Of a stretch of DNA of 64,000 nt, positions 53,099 to 62,125 are shown one piece after another. The notes under the pieces are model-generated. The model was not told the DNA's origin. It saw nothing but the letters and a program-made list of their open reading frames with translations, and searched no databases. Location: assembly GCA_030123625.1 (NCBI GenBank), contig CP126121.1:1900179-1964178 (forward strand), written 5' to 3'. Origin of the DNA: Nitrospira sp. (GTDB taxonomy: Bacteria > Nitrospirota > Nitrospiria > Nitrospirales > Nitrospiraceae). The position numbers were made by a program, and so were the translations under genes. The first letter of the stretch is position 1. Every line of letters starts with the position of its first letter.

Positions 53099-53386
53099 CT
53101 AAGGATTGACAATCTGAACAGTCTTGACGGGATTGTCTGTCTTCGATCCTGTGGAAGTTCCACAATGGATGCAAAGATACTCATACAGGTTTCCGGTGGG
53201 TAGAACGAGCAGGAGTCGTTCTCTCGTTGGAGTGGCTACGCGGCACCGAGGACAAAACAGGAGAGAGGCATTGAGTGAGCCGAATTGCTCTCGTGGAGCC
53301 TCTGCTGAGGGACGTGGCCCGCTTCGGAAAGTTCGGTTAGGCCCAATGGTCCAATGAGTGCCTGGTCTGCGTGAGGATGGAAGCAT
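53099..53386 (-). CDS. Small zinc-ribbon-like protein
   Basis: A 95-residue frame with two Cys pairs, 'LFCPRCRVATPTRERLLLV' and 'EYLCIHCGTSTG', spaced as in a rubredoxin-like zinc ribbon. The N-terminal 35 residues are rich in Pro/Arg and may not be translated. No family recognised; the spaced Cys pairs are the only support. Confidence 0.5.
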   Translation of the reverse strand: MLPSSRRPGTHWTIGPNRTFRSGPRPSAEAPREQFGSLNASLLFCPRCRVATPTRERLLLVLPTGNLYEYLCIHCGTSTGSKTDNPVKTVQIVNP

Positions 53387-53751
53387 GGGACAATCTTAGT
53401 GAGAATGGGAAGTCGAGGTCAAGGGTTAATCAATTTTCTCTGGCGATAGACGGATAACCTGCTCCCTGTCCTGTTAATAATTGCCACGCCCTAAGTCGGA
53501 GTGTCGATGTTATCTCATGAGAGTGTATGGCGTAGTGAGATGGTGTGATGCCATCAAAAAGAGGACAGACTGATGTAACCGGTCGGTTTAGATGGGAAGT
53601 GAGTGAGTAGAATCATGACATACCTTTTGGTAGCGAAGTGATCTGGTGCCAGACGAATGATTCAAATTGCTACAGATTGGCCGAAGAAAACGGGGCAGTG
53701 CCTCTGTGGCGCGAGGAGAGGCAGATACCCCGTTGGTGATACAGAACCGGA
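53387..53751. other. Intergenic region, no gene seen
   Basis: About 365 bp between two small minus-strand genes. No open frame with protein character, repeat or RNA was recognised. Confidence 0.4.
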
Positions 53752-54120
53752 TTAAACCGTGGTCTTGGCGGACTCGATCTCAGTTGCTGTGATGAGGCTG
53801 GAAAGGTAATCGGCAACGAAATTGAGGGCTTCCTCCCGTCCGTCAGCGCGCCGTCCTTTCTCTCTTCGCTGTACAGAAAGCTCATGTTCCAAATCGGATT
53901 TGACTTCCCCAAGGATCCGCTGGAGTGACGATGGTGTAAGGTTGGTATCCATGTCCTCTAGCTCCTGACAACGATCGAGAACCCAATTGAGACCTTCAAT
54001 ACGCCCGGCGTAATGCTCCTGCTCTGCGGTATCGATCCTTGCCATGGCGGTGGCAAAGGTCTGGGCTTCGTAAATCAAATTGTAGAAACTGGTGACGGCC
54101 CTTTGTAGCGATGGATTCAT
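53752..54120 (-). CDS. Hypothetical helical protein
   Basis: A 122-residue charged protein, 'NPSLQRAVTSFYNLIYEAQTFATAMARIDTAEQEHYAG' onward, mostly helical and soluble. GGAG upstream of ATG 54120 supports the start. No relative was recognised. Confidence 0.62.
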   Translation of the reverse strand: MNPSLQRAVTSFYNLIYEAQTFATAMARIDTAEQEHYAGRIEGLNWVLDRCQELEDMDTNLTPSSLQRILGEVKSDLEHELSVQRREKGRRADGREEALNFVADYLSSLITATEIESAKTTV

Positions 54121-54198
54121 AATACTCCTTCTCCTTTGGATGAACTGCAATTATACATGAGATTGGAGGGCCGACAAGGAGTATTTTTGCTGTAATTC

Positions 54199-54573
54199 TT
54201 ATGTGAACAGGAGGGAATGGAACTCGTTCATGAACCCATAGTAGAGGGATGCAAAATCTTTCAAGCAGTCCGGACTTGTTTCTTTCAAGCGTTTAAAGAA
54301 GAAAACTTGTGTGCGCGGATCGAGCTGCTCCAGGAGTTGGCTCAGCTGTGCCATCGAATAACTGCCTGAGGGAACGCTAAGAACATAGTGTACTAAACGC
54401 TCGACGAATTGCTGAGCGACATATTCACTATTCAGATAACCATCCGGGAGTTTACCGGAAGCGAGAAACTCATCAAATGGGATGGCCTGCGCAGCAAAAG
54501 GAACCGATTGCTGCTGATGTGATGTCACGCCGGGAGTACTCCCCACTAGAATAGCAAAAACACCATGATTCAA
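54199..54573 (-). CDS. Hypothetical protein
   Basis: A 124-residue frame with a soluble helical C-terminal half ('YSMAQLSQLLEQLDPRTQVFFFKRLKETSPDC'). The first 30 residues have no clear signal and the start is uncertain. It lies about 80 bp upstream of the preceding hypothetical gene on the same strand. No family recognised. Confidence 0.5.
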   Translation of the reverse strand: MNHGVFAILVGSTPGVTSHQQQSVPFAAQAIPFDEFLASGKLPDGYLNSEYVAQQFVERLVHYVLSVPSGSYSMAQLSQLLEQLDPRTQVFFFKRLKETSPDCLKDFASLYYGFMNEFHSLLFT

Positions 54574-54831
54574 AACTGTACTGGACGCTGTTTATCTCGT
54601 CAAGTGCGCAGAAGATGCAGCGGCGGTGAGCCGAAAGACCGTTACTCCCGGCTAGATCGGCTCTAGTACTTTTCTCAATACGTACGTATGTCGTTAGTAA
54701 TCCACTGAGGCACATTTTGACTTGAGAGAATGTACTCTTGGAAGTACCGCTGCTGTATGGATTCTCGAGAGAGGCGGCCTGGAAATGTGGAATTCTCTGT
54801 CAACCAGCGGCTGGCTCCTCTGAAACAAGAG

Positions 54832-54860
54832 GGGGCGGCATCCCTGGCGGGAGCCGCCCC
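54832..54860 (-). terminator. GC-rich hairpin downstream of nxrB
   Basis: On the minus strand, 25 bp after the nxrB stop, GGGGCGGC pairs with GCCGCCCC around a 13-base loop, followed by CTCTTGTTTC. It is a strong candidate for a terminator or 3' stabilising structure, although the T run is short. Confidence 0.6.
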
Positions 54861-54884
54861 AGATAGCGCCCTGGCGGGGCTAGC

Positions 54885-56174
54885 TTACAGCCAGGTGACG
54901 CGTTCGGCAGGCCGGATGTAGATCGGCTCTTCGACCTGAATCCGCGCCACTTCCTTGCCGGACTTGTTGAAGCCCAACACCGTGTCGTTGTACATCTCGA
55001 ACCGCTTGCCGTGGATCTGGGTCTCAAAGACCTTGGGCCCCGGAATGACATCGTAACGGAACACGATCTGCTGGCTGGCGCGCCAGAGCTGCAGCACCGC
55101 CAACAGTTCCCGACTGGGCACCAGGTATTTTTCAATGGCATTGTCCACGCCGGGCCCGAACATCTGCCGGGCATACCCCCGGGGGGAATGCCGCGGGGGG
55201 ATGTAGAAGCCATTGGGCTCAGTGCCCCATTGCGGATACAAGGGCAAGGCCACCTGCTCGACCCGGATCGCATAGTACAGCGGATGCCACCGATCTTCGG
55301 CCCACAGGCCATCCTCGCCGATCCGCACCAGGCTCTGCATGCGGATCTTGCCCACGCAGGCCGCCATGCAGCGCGTTTCCATGGGTTCGCCGCCGGTCAA
55401 GGGATCCTTGCCTTCGATCCGGGGATAACAGGCGATACACTTCTCGCTCACCCGCGTCGTGCCCCGGTACATGGGTTTTTTATACGGACATTGCTCGACA
55501 CATTTTTTATACCCCCGGCAGCGATTCTGATCGATCAGGACGATGCCGTCTTCCGGTCGTTTGTAAATGGCCTTGCGGGGGCAGGCCGCCAAGCAGCCCG
55601 GATAGGTGCAGTGATTGCAAATGCGTTGGAGATAGAAGAAGAAGGTCTCATGTTCCGGCAGACTGCTGCCGGTCATTTTCCACGGCTCATCCCGCGAGAA
55701 GCCGGTCTTGTCGATGCCCTCCACCAGGGCGCGCATCGAGGTGGCCGTGTCTTCGTAGATGTTGACGAACCGCCATTCCTGGTCCGTCGGAATGTAGCCG
55801 ATGGCGGCCTGGCCGACCTTGGCCCCCGCATCGAAAATCGTCATGCCTTCGAACACGCCGTAGGGCGCATGGTGTTTGCGCCCCACGCGGACGTTCCAGA
55901 CTTGGCCGCCCGGATTGACCTGTTCGATCAGCTGCGTGATTTTGACGTCGTAGAACTGCGGATACCCGCCGTACGGCTTGGTTTCCACGTTGTTCCACCA
56001 CATGTATTCCTGCCCTTTGGAGAAGAGCCAGGTCGACTTATCGGCCATGCTGCAGGTCTGGCAGGCCAAACACCGATTGATGTTGAACACAAAGGCAAAC
56101 TGCCACTTCGGATGCCGTTCCTCGTAGGGATACAACATCTTGCGGCCCAGCTGCCAATTATAGACTTCAGGCAT
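54885..56174 (-). CDS. nxrB: Nitrite oxidoreductase beta subunit NxrB
   Basis: A 429-residue iron-sulfur protein that passes electrons from NxrA. Four Cys modules are visible: 'CLACQTCSMAD' (Cys35, 38, 41 with Asp45 in place of the fourth Cys), 'CNHCTYPGCLAAC', 'CRGYKKCVEQC' and 'CIACYPR' with a later 'CMAAC'. No signal peptide is present, fitting co-export with the Tat substrate NxrA. GGAGG five bases before ATG 56174 supports the start. It lies 103 bp downstream of nxrA, with a large inverted repeat between them. Length and ends match Nitrospira NxrB as I know it. Confidence 0.95.
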   Translation of the reverse strand: MPEVYNWQLGRKMLYPYEERHPKWQFAFVFNINRCLACQTCSMADKSTWLFSKGQEYMWWNNVETKPYGGYPQFYDVKITQLIEQVNPGGQVWNVRVGRKHHAPYGVFEGMTIFDAGAKVGQAAIGYIPTDQEWRFVNIYEDTATSMRALVEGIDKTGFSRDEPWKMTGSSLPEHETFFFYLQRICNHCTYPGCLAACPRKAIYKRPEDGIVLIDQNRCRGYKKCVEQCPYKKPMYRGTTRVSEKCIACYPRIEGKDPLTGGEPMETRCMAACVGKIRMQSLVRIGEDGLWAEDRWHPLYYAIRVEQVALPLYPQWGTEPNGFYIPPRHSPRGYARQMFGPGVDNAIEKYLVPSRELLAVLQLWRASQQIVFRYDVIPGPKVFETQIHGKRFEMYNDTVLGFNKSGKEVARIQVEEPIYIRPAERVTWL

Positions 56175-56187
56175 GGTTTCCTCCGTT

Positions 56188-56273
56188 AGTGCTGAGGTCT
56201 GAGTCCTGAGTGCTGAGTCTCCGTGCCGGGCGCTGCCTCCTCCTCAGGACTCAGCACCCAGCACTCAGCACTG
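56188..56273. repeat. Large imperfect inverted repeat between nxrA and nxrB
   Basis: The arms (about 56188-56219 and 56241-56273) are built from CTGAG/GTGCTGAGT units: AGTGCTGAG, GAGTCCTGAGTGCTGAGT on one side and AGGACTCAGCAC, CAGCACTCAGCACT on the other. As RNA it would fold into a long stem with a loop of about 21 bases just after the nxrA stop and before the nxrB ribosome site. It could act as a processing or stabilising element or a partial terminator. Confidence 0.65.
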
Positions 56274-56277
56274 CTGC

Positions 56278-59200
56278 TTAGACTTTGATCTTAATATGCT
56301 CGCCTTTGAGCCACTTGATCATGAACTCGTTTTCTTGCCCGGGGGTGAAGCCGGTCCGGACCGGCTCCCACGGCCCGCGCGCCCCGATGCCGCCGTCTTC
56401 CGCCTTGGTGATGCGGATCAAGCATTCCTTCGGCACGGTATTGACCGCATGGTGGTCGATCTCGAACCCCCATTTAAACTTGAGCCCATTCGCACTTTTG
56501 CCCGGCAGCGAGTCGGTTTGATGCATCGGCATGAGCCAACTCCGCGTAAACGACTGTTGCGCCCCGTACCGGAAGTTGGACTGGTAGCCCGTATCGATCG
56601 CGATGGCGCGCCCGTCCGGCCGCGTCTCATGGCCCTTCACCGACTTGGCCGTGGAGACGAAGGGCGCATGTTTGGCCATCGTCACGTGATACGGATAGGA
56701 TGGATTGTACTTCGCGCGAATCATCAGCCGCGCCACCTTGTAGTAGGGATCGCTCGGTTTCCAGCCGCGGTACGGCCGGTCGACGGGATTGCCATCGACG
56801 TACACATAGTCCCCGTCGTTGATCCCCCGGTCTTTGGCCGCTTGCGGATTGATATGGACTTGATGCTCCCCCACGCCCGGGGTCCGCTTGTCCATCCGGT
56901 AGGGATCCCCGAAGTTCGACTCGTAAATCTGCACCCAGTCGTTCACCGACCACTGGCTGTGGACCCGGTGCCGCGTCTTGGGCGTCACACAGTAGAACTG
57001 GTAGCCCTTCTCCCATAAGGGATTGCTGTGCCGCTTGATTTCGACCCACGAGAGCTTGATGTTCCGAATCGTCTTGTCGTCGTGGTGCTGGGCCGTGATC
57101 GGAATGCCGTAGTCGTCCGGCCGCACATAGGGGTTCGTCGTAAAGATGGCGTTCGGCAAGTACGGCGTGGCCTCCGGCCCTTCGCGGTGCACGATGAAGT
57201 TCTCGCCGTACTCGATGGCTTCCGGTTCGATGCGATAGGCCTCGATGCGCCCCGACCGGGTCCACATCGGTTTCGATTCGTTGGTCTCCTCCCAGAGGGG
57301 ATGCCGCGGATAGGTGCGGGTCATGACCATCCAGCCCTTTTCCGACTTCAGCATCACGTCGGCGGAATAGCCATAGAAGGTGCTGGACGCATCCAAGAGG
57401 CGTTGGGCGTACACATCCACGCGGTTCTGATAGACGAAATGGAAGACGTCGCGCATGCGGGCATCCCCCGTCAGCTCCGCCAGTTTCGCCGCCACGCCCG
57501 CAAACGTATCCGCATCGTTCCGCGTGTCGTACAACGGCCGGATGCCCCCTTTCCAGAGTTGGATCCACGGATTCGACACCGTGGCCGTCATTTCCGGATA
57601 GGTGAACTCCATCCAGGAGTTACAGGCAAAGGCGATATCGTTGTGGTTCACGTCGGACGTCATTTCGATGTCCTGCGTGATGAGGCATTCGATATTCGGA
57701 TCGACGTTCCGCACCATGTCGTAATGGTGCTTGGCGTTGTTGAGGATATTGACGTTGACGACCCACCGGAGCTTGCTGGGCGTGGGCATATGGGTCTTCC
57801 CGGTAAAGACCTTGCGCCCATACTTCGGGGTATTGACGATCAAGGCGGTATCGCCGTGGTTCCAGTACCCGGGCTCCTCGCCATAATAGTAATTGCGGTA
57901 TTTGATTTCCTTCCCATGGGCATTGGCATCCAGATTGAGATGCCAGGGATCTTCCGAGAGATGGACGCCGGAGCCGACCCCCGACCAGGGCGTGGCGTTC
58001 CAAATCCCCACTTTGTAATTGCCGGACCAGGTATGGCAGCCCGTGCCGAATTTGCCGATATTCCCCGTCAAGGTCACGACGAGGGCGGCGGCCCGGCCCG
58101 TTTGCGTCATGTGGAAATAATGGCAGACCCCTTCGCCGTTGTGGATCGCGGCGGGCTTGATGGTGCCCGAATCGCGCGCCCACCGGACGATGAGATCCTT
58201 GGGCGAGCGGGTGATCTGGTGCACGGTATCCAGATCGTAGTCCTGCAGGTGAATCTGATACAGCTGATAGATCGGCAGCGCGTCGATTTCCCGGCCGTTC
58301 AGCAACTTGACCCGATAGGAGCCGGTCAACGCCGGGTCAATCCCGCTCTGCTCGAAATGCCAGCCGACTTGCTCCCGATGGAGCGGCACCGCCTGTTTCT
58401 TCGCCAGATCCCACACCATGAACCCCCCGAGCCGTTCAATGTACTCCGGCTTCAAGGCTTGGATCCGGCCCGAATAACTGTGCGAGAAATCCGGAAACTT
58501 GTAGTGCGGGAGCACATCCCGCGGGTCCAAATACTGCAAGGTATCGGTCCGGACGAGCAGCGGCATATCGGTGAATTGCTTGAGGTAGTCGATGTCCTGC
58601 ATGTTCTCATCCAGAATGATTTTGCAGGCCCCCAGGAACAGCGCCCCGTCGGATTGCGGGCGCAAGGGAATCCAGTAGTCGGCACGGGAGGCCGTCGGAT
58701 TGTACTCCGGCGTGATGACGACGAGGCGGGCCCCCCGCTCGATCGATTCGAGCTTCCAGTGCGCTTCCGGCATCTTATTTTCCACGAAGTTCTTGCCCCA
58801 GCTCGTGTTCATCTTGGAAAACCGCATGTCGCTCAAATCGACATCGCAGTTTTGCGTGCCGTTCCACCAGGGCTGTGACGGATCCTGGTCGCCGTGCCAG
58901 GTGTAATTGTTCCAGTAGCGGCCCCCCTGGGCCTGGTCGGGCGTGACCTTCCGGATCCAACTGTCCAAGATGGGCAAGACGCTGTTGTTGAACCGCGTAT
59001 TGGAGTGCTTGCCAAGGAATCCAAGAATGGGCATGCCGGCGCGATGCTTGAAGCAGCGCACGCCCGCGCCTTTCATCATCTCGATCATCTCCGGGGCATA
59101 CCCCTGTTCCCGCAGCCGCCGGGCCCCCGCTTCGCCACTGTACCGAGTGCCAATGACGATCATCGCCTTCGCCGCATAGGTAAAGGCCGTGTCCCACGAG

Positions 59201-59715
59201 ACCCGGAGCATATCGTCCAGGAAGCGACTGTCGAACTTGTACTTGCGCTTGGTTTCCGGCGTCAGCTCCGGCGAGCCGTCATCCATCCACTGCTTCCACC
59301 CCTTCCGCATCAAGGGCCCCTTCAAGCGATACGGCCCATAGACGCGCCGATGGAAGGTAAACCCTTTTAAGCACATCCGGGGATTGTGCGCGAACGTGCC
59401 CCGATTGCCGTACAAGTCTTCATACGTCTGGTGATCATAGTTCTGTTCCACCCGCATGACCACCCCGTTGCGCACGAAGGCGCGGATGCGGCACGCATGG
59501 GTGTCGTTGGGGGAGCACACCCACGTAAAGGAGGAATCATACCGGTACTGATCATGATAGACCCGCTCCCATGAGCGGTCCGGATACTCCCCCAACGGAT
59601 TGCCCACTTCGATCACCGGCTGGAGCGCCGTCAAGGCCAACACCTGGTCCGCCACTGCCGCCGCCGCCACCGTCCCCGCAGAGGCTTTCAAAAATTGCCG
59701 CCGTGACAAAAACAT
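56278..59715 (-). CDS. nxrA: Nitrite oxidoreductase alpha subunit NxrA
   Basis: A 1145-residue molybdopterin oxidoreductase that oxidises nitrite to nitrate. A twin-arginine signal 'SRRQFLKASAG' opens the protein, so the catalytic side is exported. The N-terminal iron-sulfur site reads Cys67-x3-Asp71-x3-Cys75...Cys116, with Asp where NarG-type proteins have Cys and Cys where they have His. 'YTWHGDQDPSQPWWNG' is the region where DMSO-reductase type II enzymes carry the Asp ligand to molybdenum. ATG 59715 follows GGGAGG by eight bases; a start 21 bp upstream would disturb the Tat signal little. It forms the key energy enzyme with NxrB; no gamma subunit gene is in the window. Confidence 0.95.
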   Translation of the reverse strand: MFLSRRQFLKASAGTVAAAAVADQVLALTALQPVIEVGNPLGEYPDRSWERVYHDQYRYDSSFTWVCSPNDTHACRIRAFVRNGVVMRVEQNYDHQTYEDLYGNRGTFAHNPRMCLKGFTFHRRVYGPYRLKGPLMRKGWKQWMDDGSPELTPETKRKYKFDSRFLDDMLRVSWDTAFTYAAKAMIVIGTRYSGEAGARRLREQGYAPEMIEMMKGAGVRCFKHRAGMPILGFLGKHSNTRFNNSVLPILDSWIRKVTPDQAQGGRYWNNYTWHGDQDPSQPWWNGTQNCDVDLSDMRFSKMNTSWGKNFVENKMPEAHWKLESIERGARLVVITPEYNPTASRADYWIPLRPQSDGALFLGACKIILDENMQDIDYLKQFTDMPLLVRTDTLQYLDPRDVLPHYKFPDFSHSYSGRIQALKPEYIERLGGFMVWDLAKKQAVPLHREQVGWHFEQSGIDPALTGSYRVKLLNGREIDALPIYQLYQIHLQDYDLDTVHQITRSPKDLIVRWARDSGTIKPAAIHNGEGVCHYFHMTQTGRAAALVVTLTGNIGKFGTGCHTWSGNYKVGIWNATPWSGVGSGVHLSEDPWHLNLDANAHGKEIKYRNYYYGEEPGYWNHGDTALIVNTPKYGRKVFTGKTHMPTPSKLRWVVNVNILNNAKHHYDMVRNVDPNIECLITQDIEMTSDVNHNDIAFACNSWMEFTYPEMTATVSNPWIQLWKGGIRPLYDTRNDADTFAGVAAKLAELTGDARMRDVFHFVYQNRVDVYAQRLLDASSTFYGYSADVMLKSEKGWMVMTRTYPRHPLWEETNESKPMWTRSGRIEAYRIEPEAIEYGENFIVHREGPEATPYLPNAIFTTNPYVRPDDYGIPITAQHHDDKTIRNIKLSWVEIKRHSNPLWEKGYQFYCVTPKTRHRVHSQWSVNDWVQIYESNFGDPYRMDKRTPGVGEHQVHINPQAAKDRGINDGDYVYVDGNPVDRPYRGWKPSDPYYKVARLMIRAKYNPSYPYHVTMAKHAPFVSTAKSVKGHETRPDGRAIAIDTGYQSNFRYGAQQSFTRSWLMPMHQTDSLPGKSANGLKFKWGFEIDHHAVNTVPKECLIRITKAEDGGIGARGPWEPVRTGFTPGQENEFMIKWLKGEHIKIKV

Positions 59716-60205
59716 TGTGGATACCTCCCTCAACATTAATGAATCTGAATGAGCCCGGTTTCTCTCTTCGATTTTCTTTGCTGGCTGTGCATCAGCGATA
59801 AATTTTCCGTTAGTAAACCACTGGACATTAGAGGCAGGCCTGACTCAACAATAGCGACCTATGCTTAATGAGCCTCTGCCCCATACATCTATTCACCTTA
59901 AGCAGAGTGAGCGTTCCGCAATATTTGCGCCATAACGGCTTTAGGAATAGTTTTTTGGGTTTTTCTTCTAAAGCTATGAAACACAATTGGATATTTCTCG
60001 TATTGCAACCGGAAGCATTCTCACCGATCACTAGTCGTCTGAGTAGCTTCGGTAGCAGTTTTATAGGAGAGATCCGTAACGGCCGTTCTCATCACATTAG
60101 GTAACCATTAGAATCAAGGATTTAGCTGTAAATAATCGGCTGCATTCATGCTGTTACGAATGGGTAACCGCTTGGACTTTAGGTAACCTGTCCGGCTTAA
60201 GTCAC
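59716..60205. other. Upstream region of nxrA
   Basis: About 490 bp between the nxrA start and the insertion sequence target duplication. It should contain the nxrA promoter. No clear -35/-10 or -24/-12 element was found by eye, and no gene. Confidence 0.4.
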
Positions 60206-60222
60206 TTCAGCGGGGTCTTGAC
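60206..60222. repeat. Left 17-bp target site duplication of the insertion sequence
   Basis: TTCAGCGGGGTCTTGAC, identical to 61634-61650, directly abutting the element's outer TGTAG end. Confidence 0.85.
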
Positions 60223-61633
60223 TGTAGATAGCAAGTTAAGTTGTCCGGTTTATGTAGCACATGATCTGTCCGGTATTTCGCTCGAATAATTTCAGCCGTG
60301 CGCCGAAATGTTTTCGCGCACAATTGGCCTAGGATCAACGATCGGTCGGCCGCCCGATCGGCGGGTCGGGCCGCGACGGCTTGAAGGGGCGTCTTTGGAT
60401 TCGATCACCCGCCCATCCGGCTGATACCGCGCCAAGCATCGCGGGCCATGGAACACGGCCAAGGTACTATCGGGATACGCATGGACCCGCACGGTGGTCT
60501 TCACATAATGGAACCGGTGTTGATCGGGCGGAATCTGCAGATGCTGGCCCTGATAGCGCACCGTGTTGTCATTGGCCACCACCCGCTCATCCTGCACACA
60601 GAGAATCTCGGCCAGGTTCGAACCAATCCAGGGGACGAAGGCCGTCCCCGCTTCGACGGCCGGCACGGCAAACCGCCGATTGTAGGCCGGAAGAAATTGC
60701 TCGGTGAGATATCGGTTGGCCGCTGCGATGGTGGTGATCCTGGCCAGGGCCAGCTCTTTGGGCAATCGATCTTGCAGGGTGCGGAAGACCCGTTCGGAAC
60801 GGCCCCGCGCTTCCGGCGAATAGGCGGCAATGAGCGTGATCCCCAATTGCCGGAGCGCCCGATGCACCTGCGTGAGCCGCGTCTTATCGACCTTGCCTCC
60901 CGTCTTCTCCGTATACCAGTAGTGCGAGCCGCGATCGGTATAGAGGGAACTGAACAGGCCCTGTTTTTCAATGACCTCCCGCAGACCCCGGAAACTGCTC
61001 ATCGTCCCTTCTTCTTCGACGAAGAAGGCCGAGTACATCTCGCTGGTCGCATCATCCAGAGTCACAATCAGATCCCATTGGCATCCCGGTACCCATTCAT
61101 GCCGGGATCCGTCTTGGTGCAGCATCATCCCCGGCAAGGGTTTGCGGGGCCGCTTCTTGCGATGCGCTCCGCGCCGGGAGGCCCGAGTCACGTGTCCTGC
61201 CCGTTGCAGCCGGTTCTTCGTCCACGTGTAGGAGCGCGTCCCCCCATGCTCTTGGTGCCAGCGCTCATGAAAATGCTTCACGGTCCAGCCCCGGTACTGT
61301 GTCTCATACAACGTCACCATCCGAAGCGCTTCATCTACCGGCACCGCCCGAGCCGAGGCCCGGCCCAGCCGCCGATCTTCTAATCCCTCCACACCCTCGG
61401 TTTCGTAGCGGACGCTCCAGCGGCGAAACGTCCGTTCCGTGACGCCTAACAGCTCCGCCGCCTCCGCCATGGTCAGTTCCCCTCGGTGTCGCCGCGCATA
61501 CAACTCTTCAAATCGCATCCGTCTCACCTCCTGTAGCACTGTCGCCCGCATCATGGTGGCCCTCCTTGAGGGCGCACCGTAAACCGGACACTTCATGTGC
61601 TACAAAAAGCGGACAGATGATGGGCTAGCTACA
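60223..61633 (-). mobile_element. Complete insertion sequence (ISNCY/IS1202-like), 1411 bp
   Basis: Both ends begin TGTAG(A/C)TAGC and continue into long imperfect inverted repeats; the inner 33 bp (60242-60274 and 61583-61615) match at 29 positions and contain the box TGTCCG twice and GTAGCACATGA once. A single transposase gene fills the inside. It is flanked by perfect 17-bp direct repeats, showing insertion of an intact element with little time for decay. The long target duplication is of the kind I recall for IS1202-type elements; family assignment is tentative. Confidence 0.85.
60292..61554 (-). CDS. DDE transposase of the insertion sequence
   Basis: A 420-residue transposase: N-terminal helix-turn-helix ('LTMAEAAELLGVTERTFRRWSVRYETEGVEGLEDRR'), then an RNase-H-like core with Asp in 'DLIVTLDDATS', Asp in 'SLYTDRGSHYWY' and Glu in 'SPEARGRSERVFRTLQDRLP', and a basic C-terminal tail. 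ATG 61554 with GGAGG six bases upstream is preferred; the longer frame starts inside the terminal repeat. The gene is intact, so the element may be mobile. Confidence 0.92.
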   Translation of the reverse strand: MMRATVLQEVRRMRFEELYARRHRGELTMAEAAELLGVTERTFRRWSVRYETEGVEGLEDRRLGRASARAVPVDEALRMVTLYETQYRGWTVKHFHERWHQEHGGTRSYTWTKNRLQRAGHVTRASRRGAHRKKRPRKPLPGMMLHQDGSRHEWVPGCQWDLIVTLDDATSEMYSAFFVEEEGTMSSFRGLREVIEKQGLFSSLYTDRGSHYWYTEKTGGKVDKTRLTQVHRALRQLGITLIAAYSPEARGRSERVFRTLQDRLPKELALARITTIAAANRYLTEQFLPAYNRRFAVPAVEAGTAFVPWIGSNLAEILCVQDERVVANDNTVRYQGQHLQIPPDQHRFHYVKTTVRVHAYPDSTLAVFHGPRCLARYQPDGRVIESKDAPSSRRGPTRRSGGRPIVDPRPIVRENISAHG

Positions 61634-61650
61634 TTCAGCGGGGTCTTGAC
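61634..61650. repeat. Right 17-bp target site duplication of the insertion sequence
   Basis: Identical to 60206-60222. It ends at the base before the -35 box of the tRNA-Gly promoter. Confidence 0.85.
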
Positions 61651-61679
61651 TTGACAGTATGCTATGCGGTCAGTACACT
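61651..61679 (+). promoter_or_regulatory. Sigma-70-type promoter of tRNA-Gly
   Basis: TTGACA (61651-61656), 17-base spacer, TACACT (61674-61679), placed 20 bp before the tRNA. The insertion sequence copy of the target ends exactly before the -35 box, so the core promoter is intact but any upstream activating sequence has been displaced by 1.4 kb. Confidence 0.75.
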
Positions 61680-61699
61680 CCCCACCTCAAACCTCGCGA

Positions 61700-61774
61700 G
61701 CGGGAATAGCTCAGTGGTAGAGCATCGCCTTGCCAAGGCGAGGGTCGAGGGTTCAAATCCCTTTTCCCGCTCCA
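61700..61774 (+). tRNA. tRNA-Gly (anticodon GCC)
   Basis: A 75-base gene with the CCA end encoded. Acceptor GCGGGAA pairs with TTCCCGC; D arm GCTCAGTGGTAGAGC; anticodon stem TCGCC/GGCGA around loop TTGCCAA (anticodon GCC); T arm with GTTCAAATC. All arms close well. Confidence 0.97.
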
Positions 61775-61809
61775 ATTCTTCGCACATCACAGCTGATCGA
61801 TTAAAACGC

Positions 61810-61862
61810 TTTGACATCACTGCTGGGATGCCGGCCCTTGAGTTCCGTCAGAAACCGCCGGA
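61810..61862. repeat. Diverged repeat R1, left of the XRE gene
   Basis: About 53 bp, with TTTGACATCACTGCTGGGAT and AAACCGCCGG, resembling 62406-62458 at roughly three quarters of positions. The pair flanks the XRE-type gene and may be the traces of an old duplication. Confidence 0.5.
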
Positions 61863-62125
61863 TCGATCACGACACACGTGCGCTTAGTGATTGGCGTGCG
61901 GGAGCAGCTCAGGGAGCCAAGCGTTCGATGTTGATTTTGAGGCCATCGGAGCCGCCGCCCTTTGAATGAACTGGTGGGCTCGACCGCAGAGTACCTACAA
62001 GGCGCATGGAAGGATCATCGCTCGTCGGGACTTAGTGACCAGCATCGCGTGATCTAAAAGGCTAACGAGCAGCGCGTACTGGTTTTTGTGATAGATGTGA
62101 CGGGGCATGATTACAGGAGGCACTC

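Noticed and set aside
57028..58878. 616-codon frame on the plus strand opposite nxrA
   Set aside because: Arg/Pro/His-rich antisense frame; the coding signal belongs to nxrA on the other strand.
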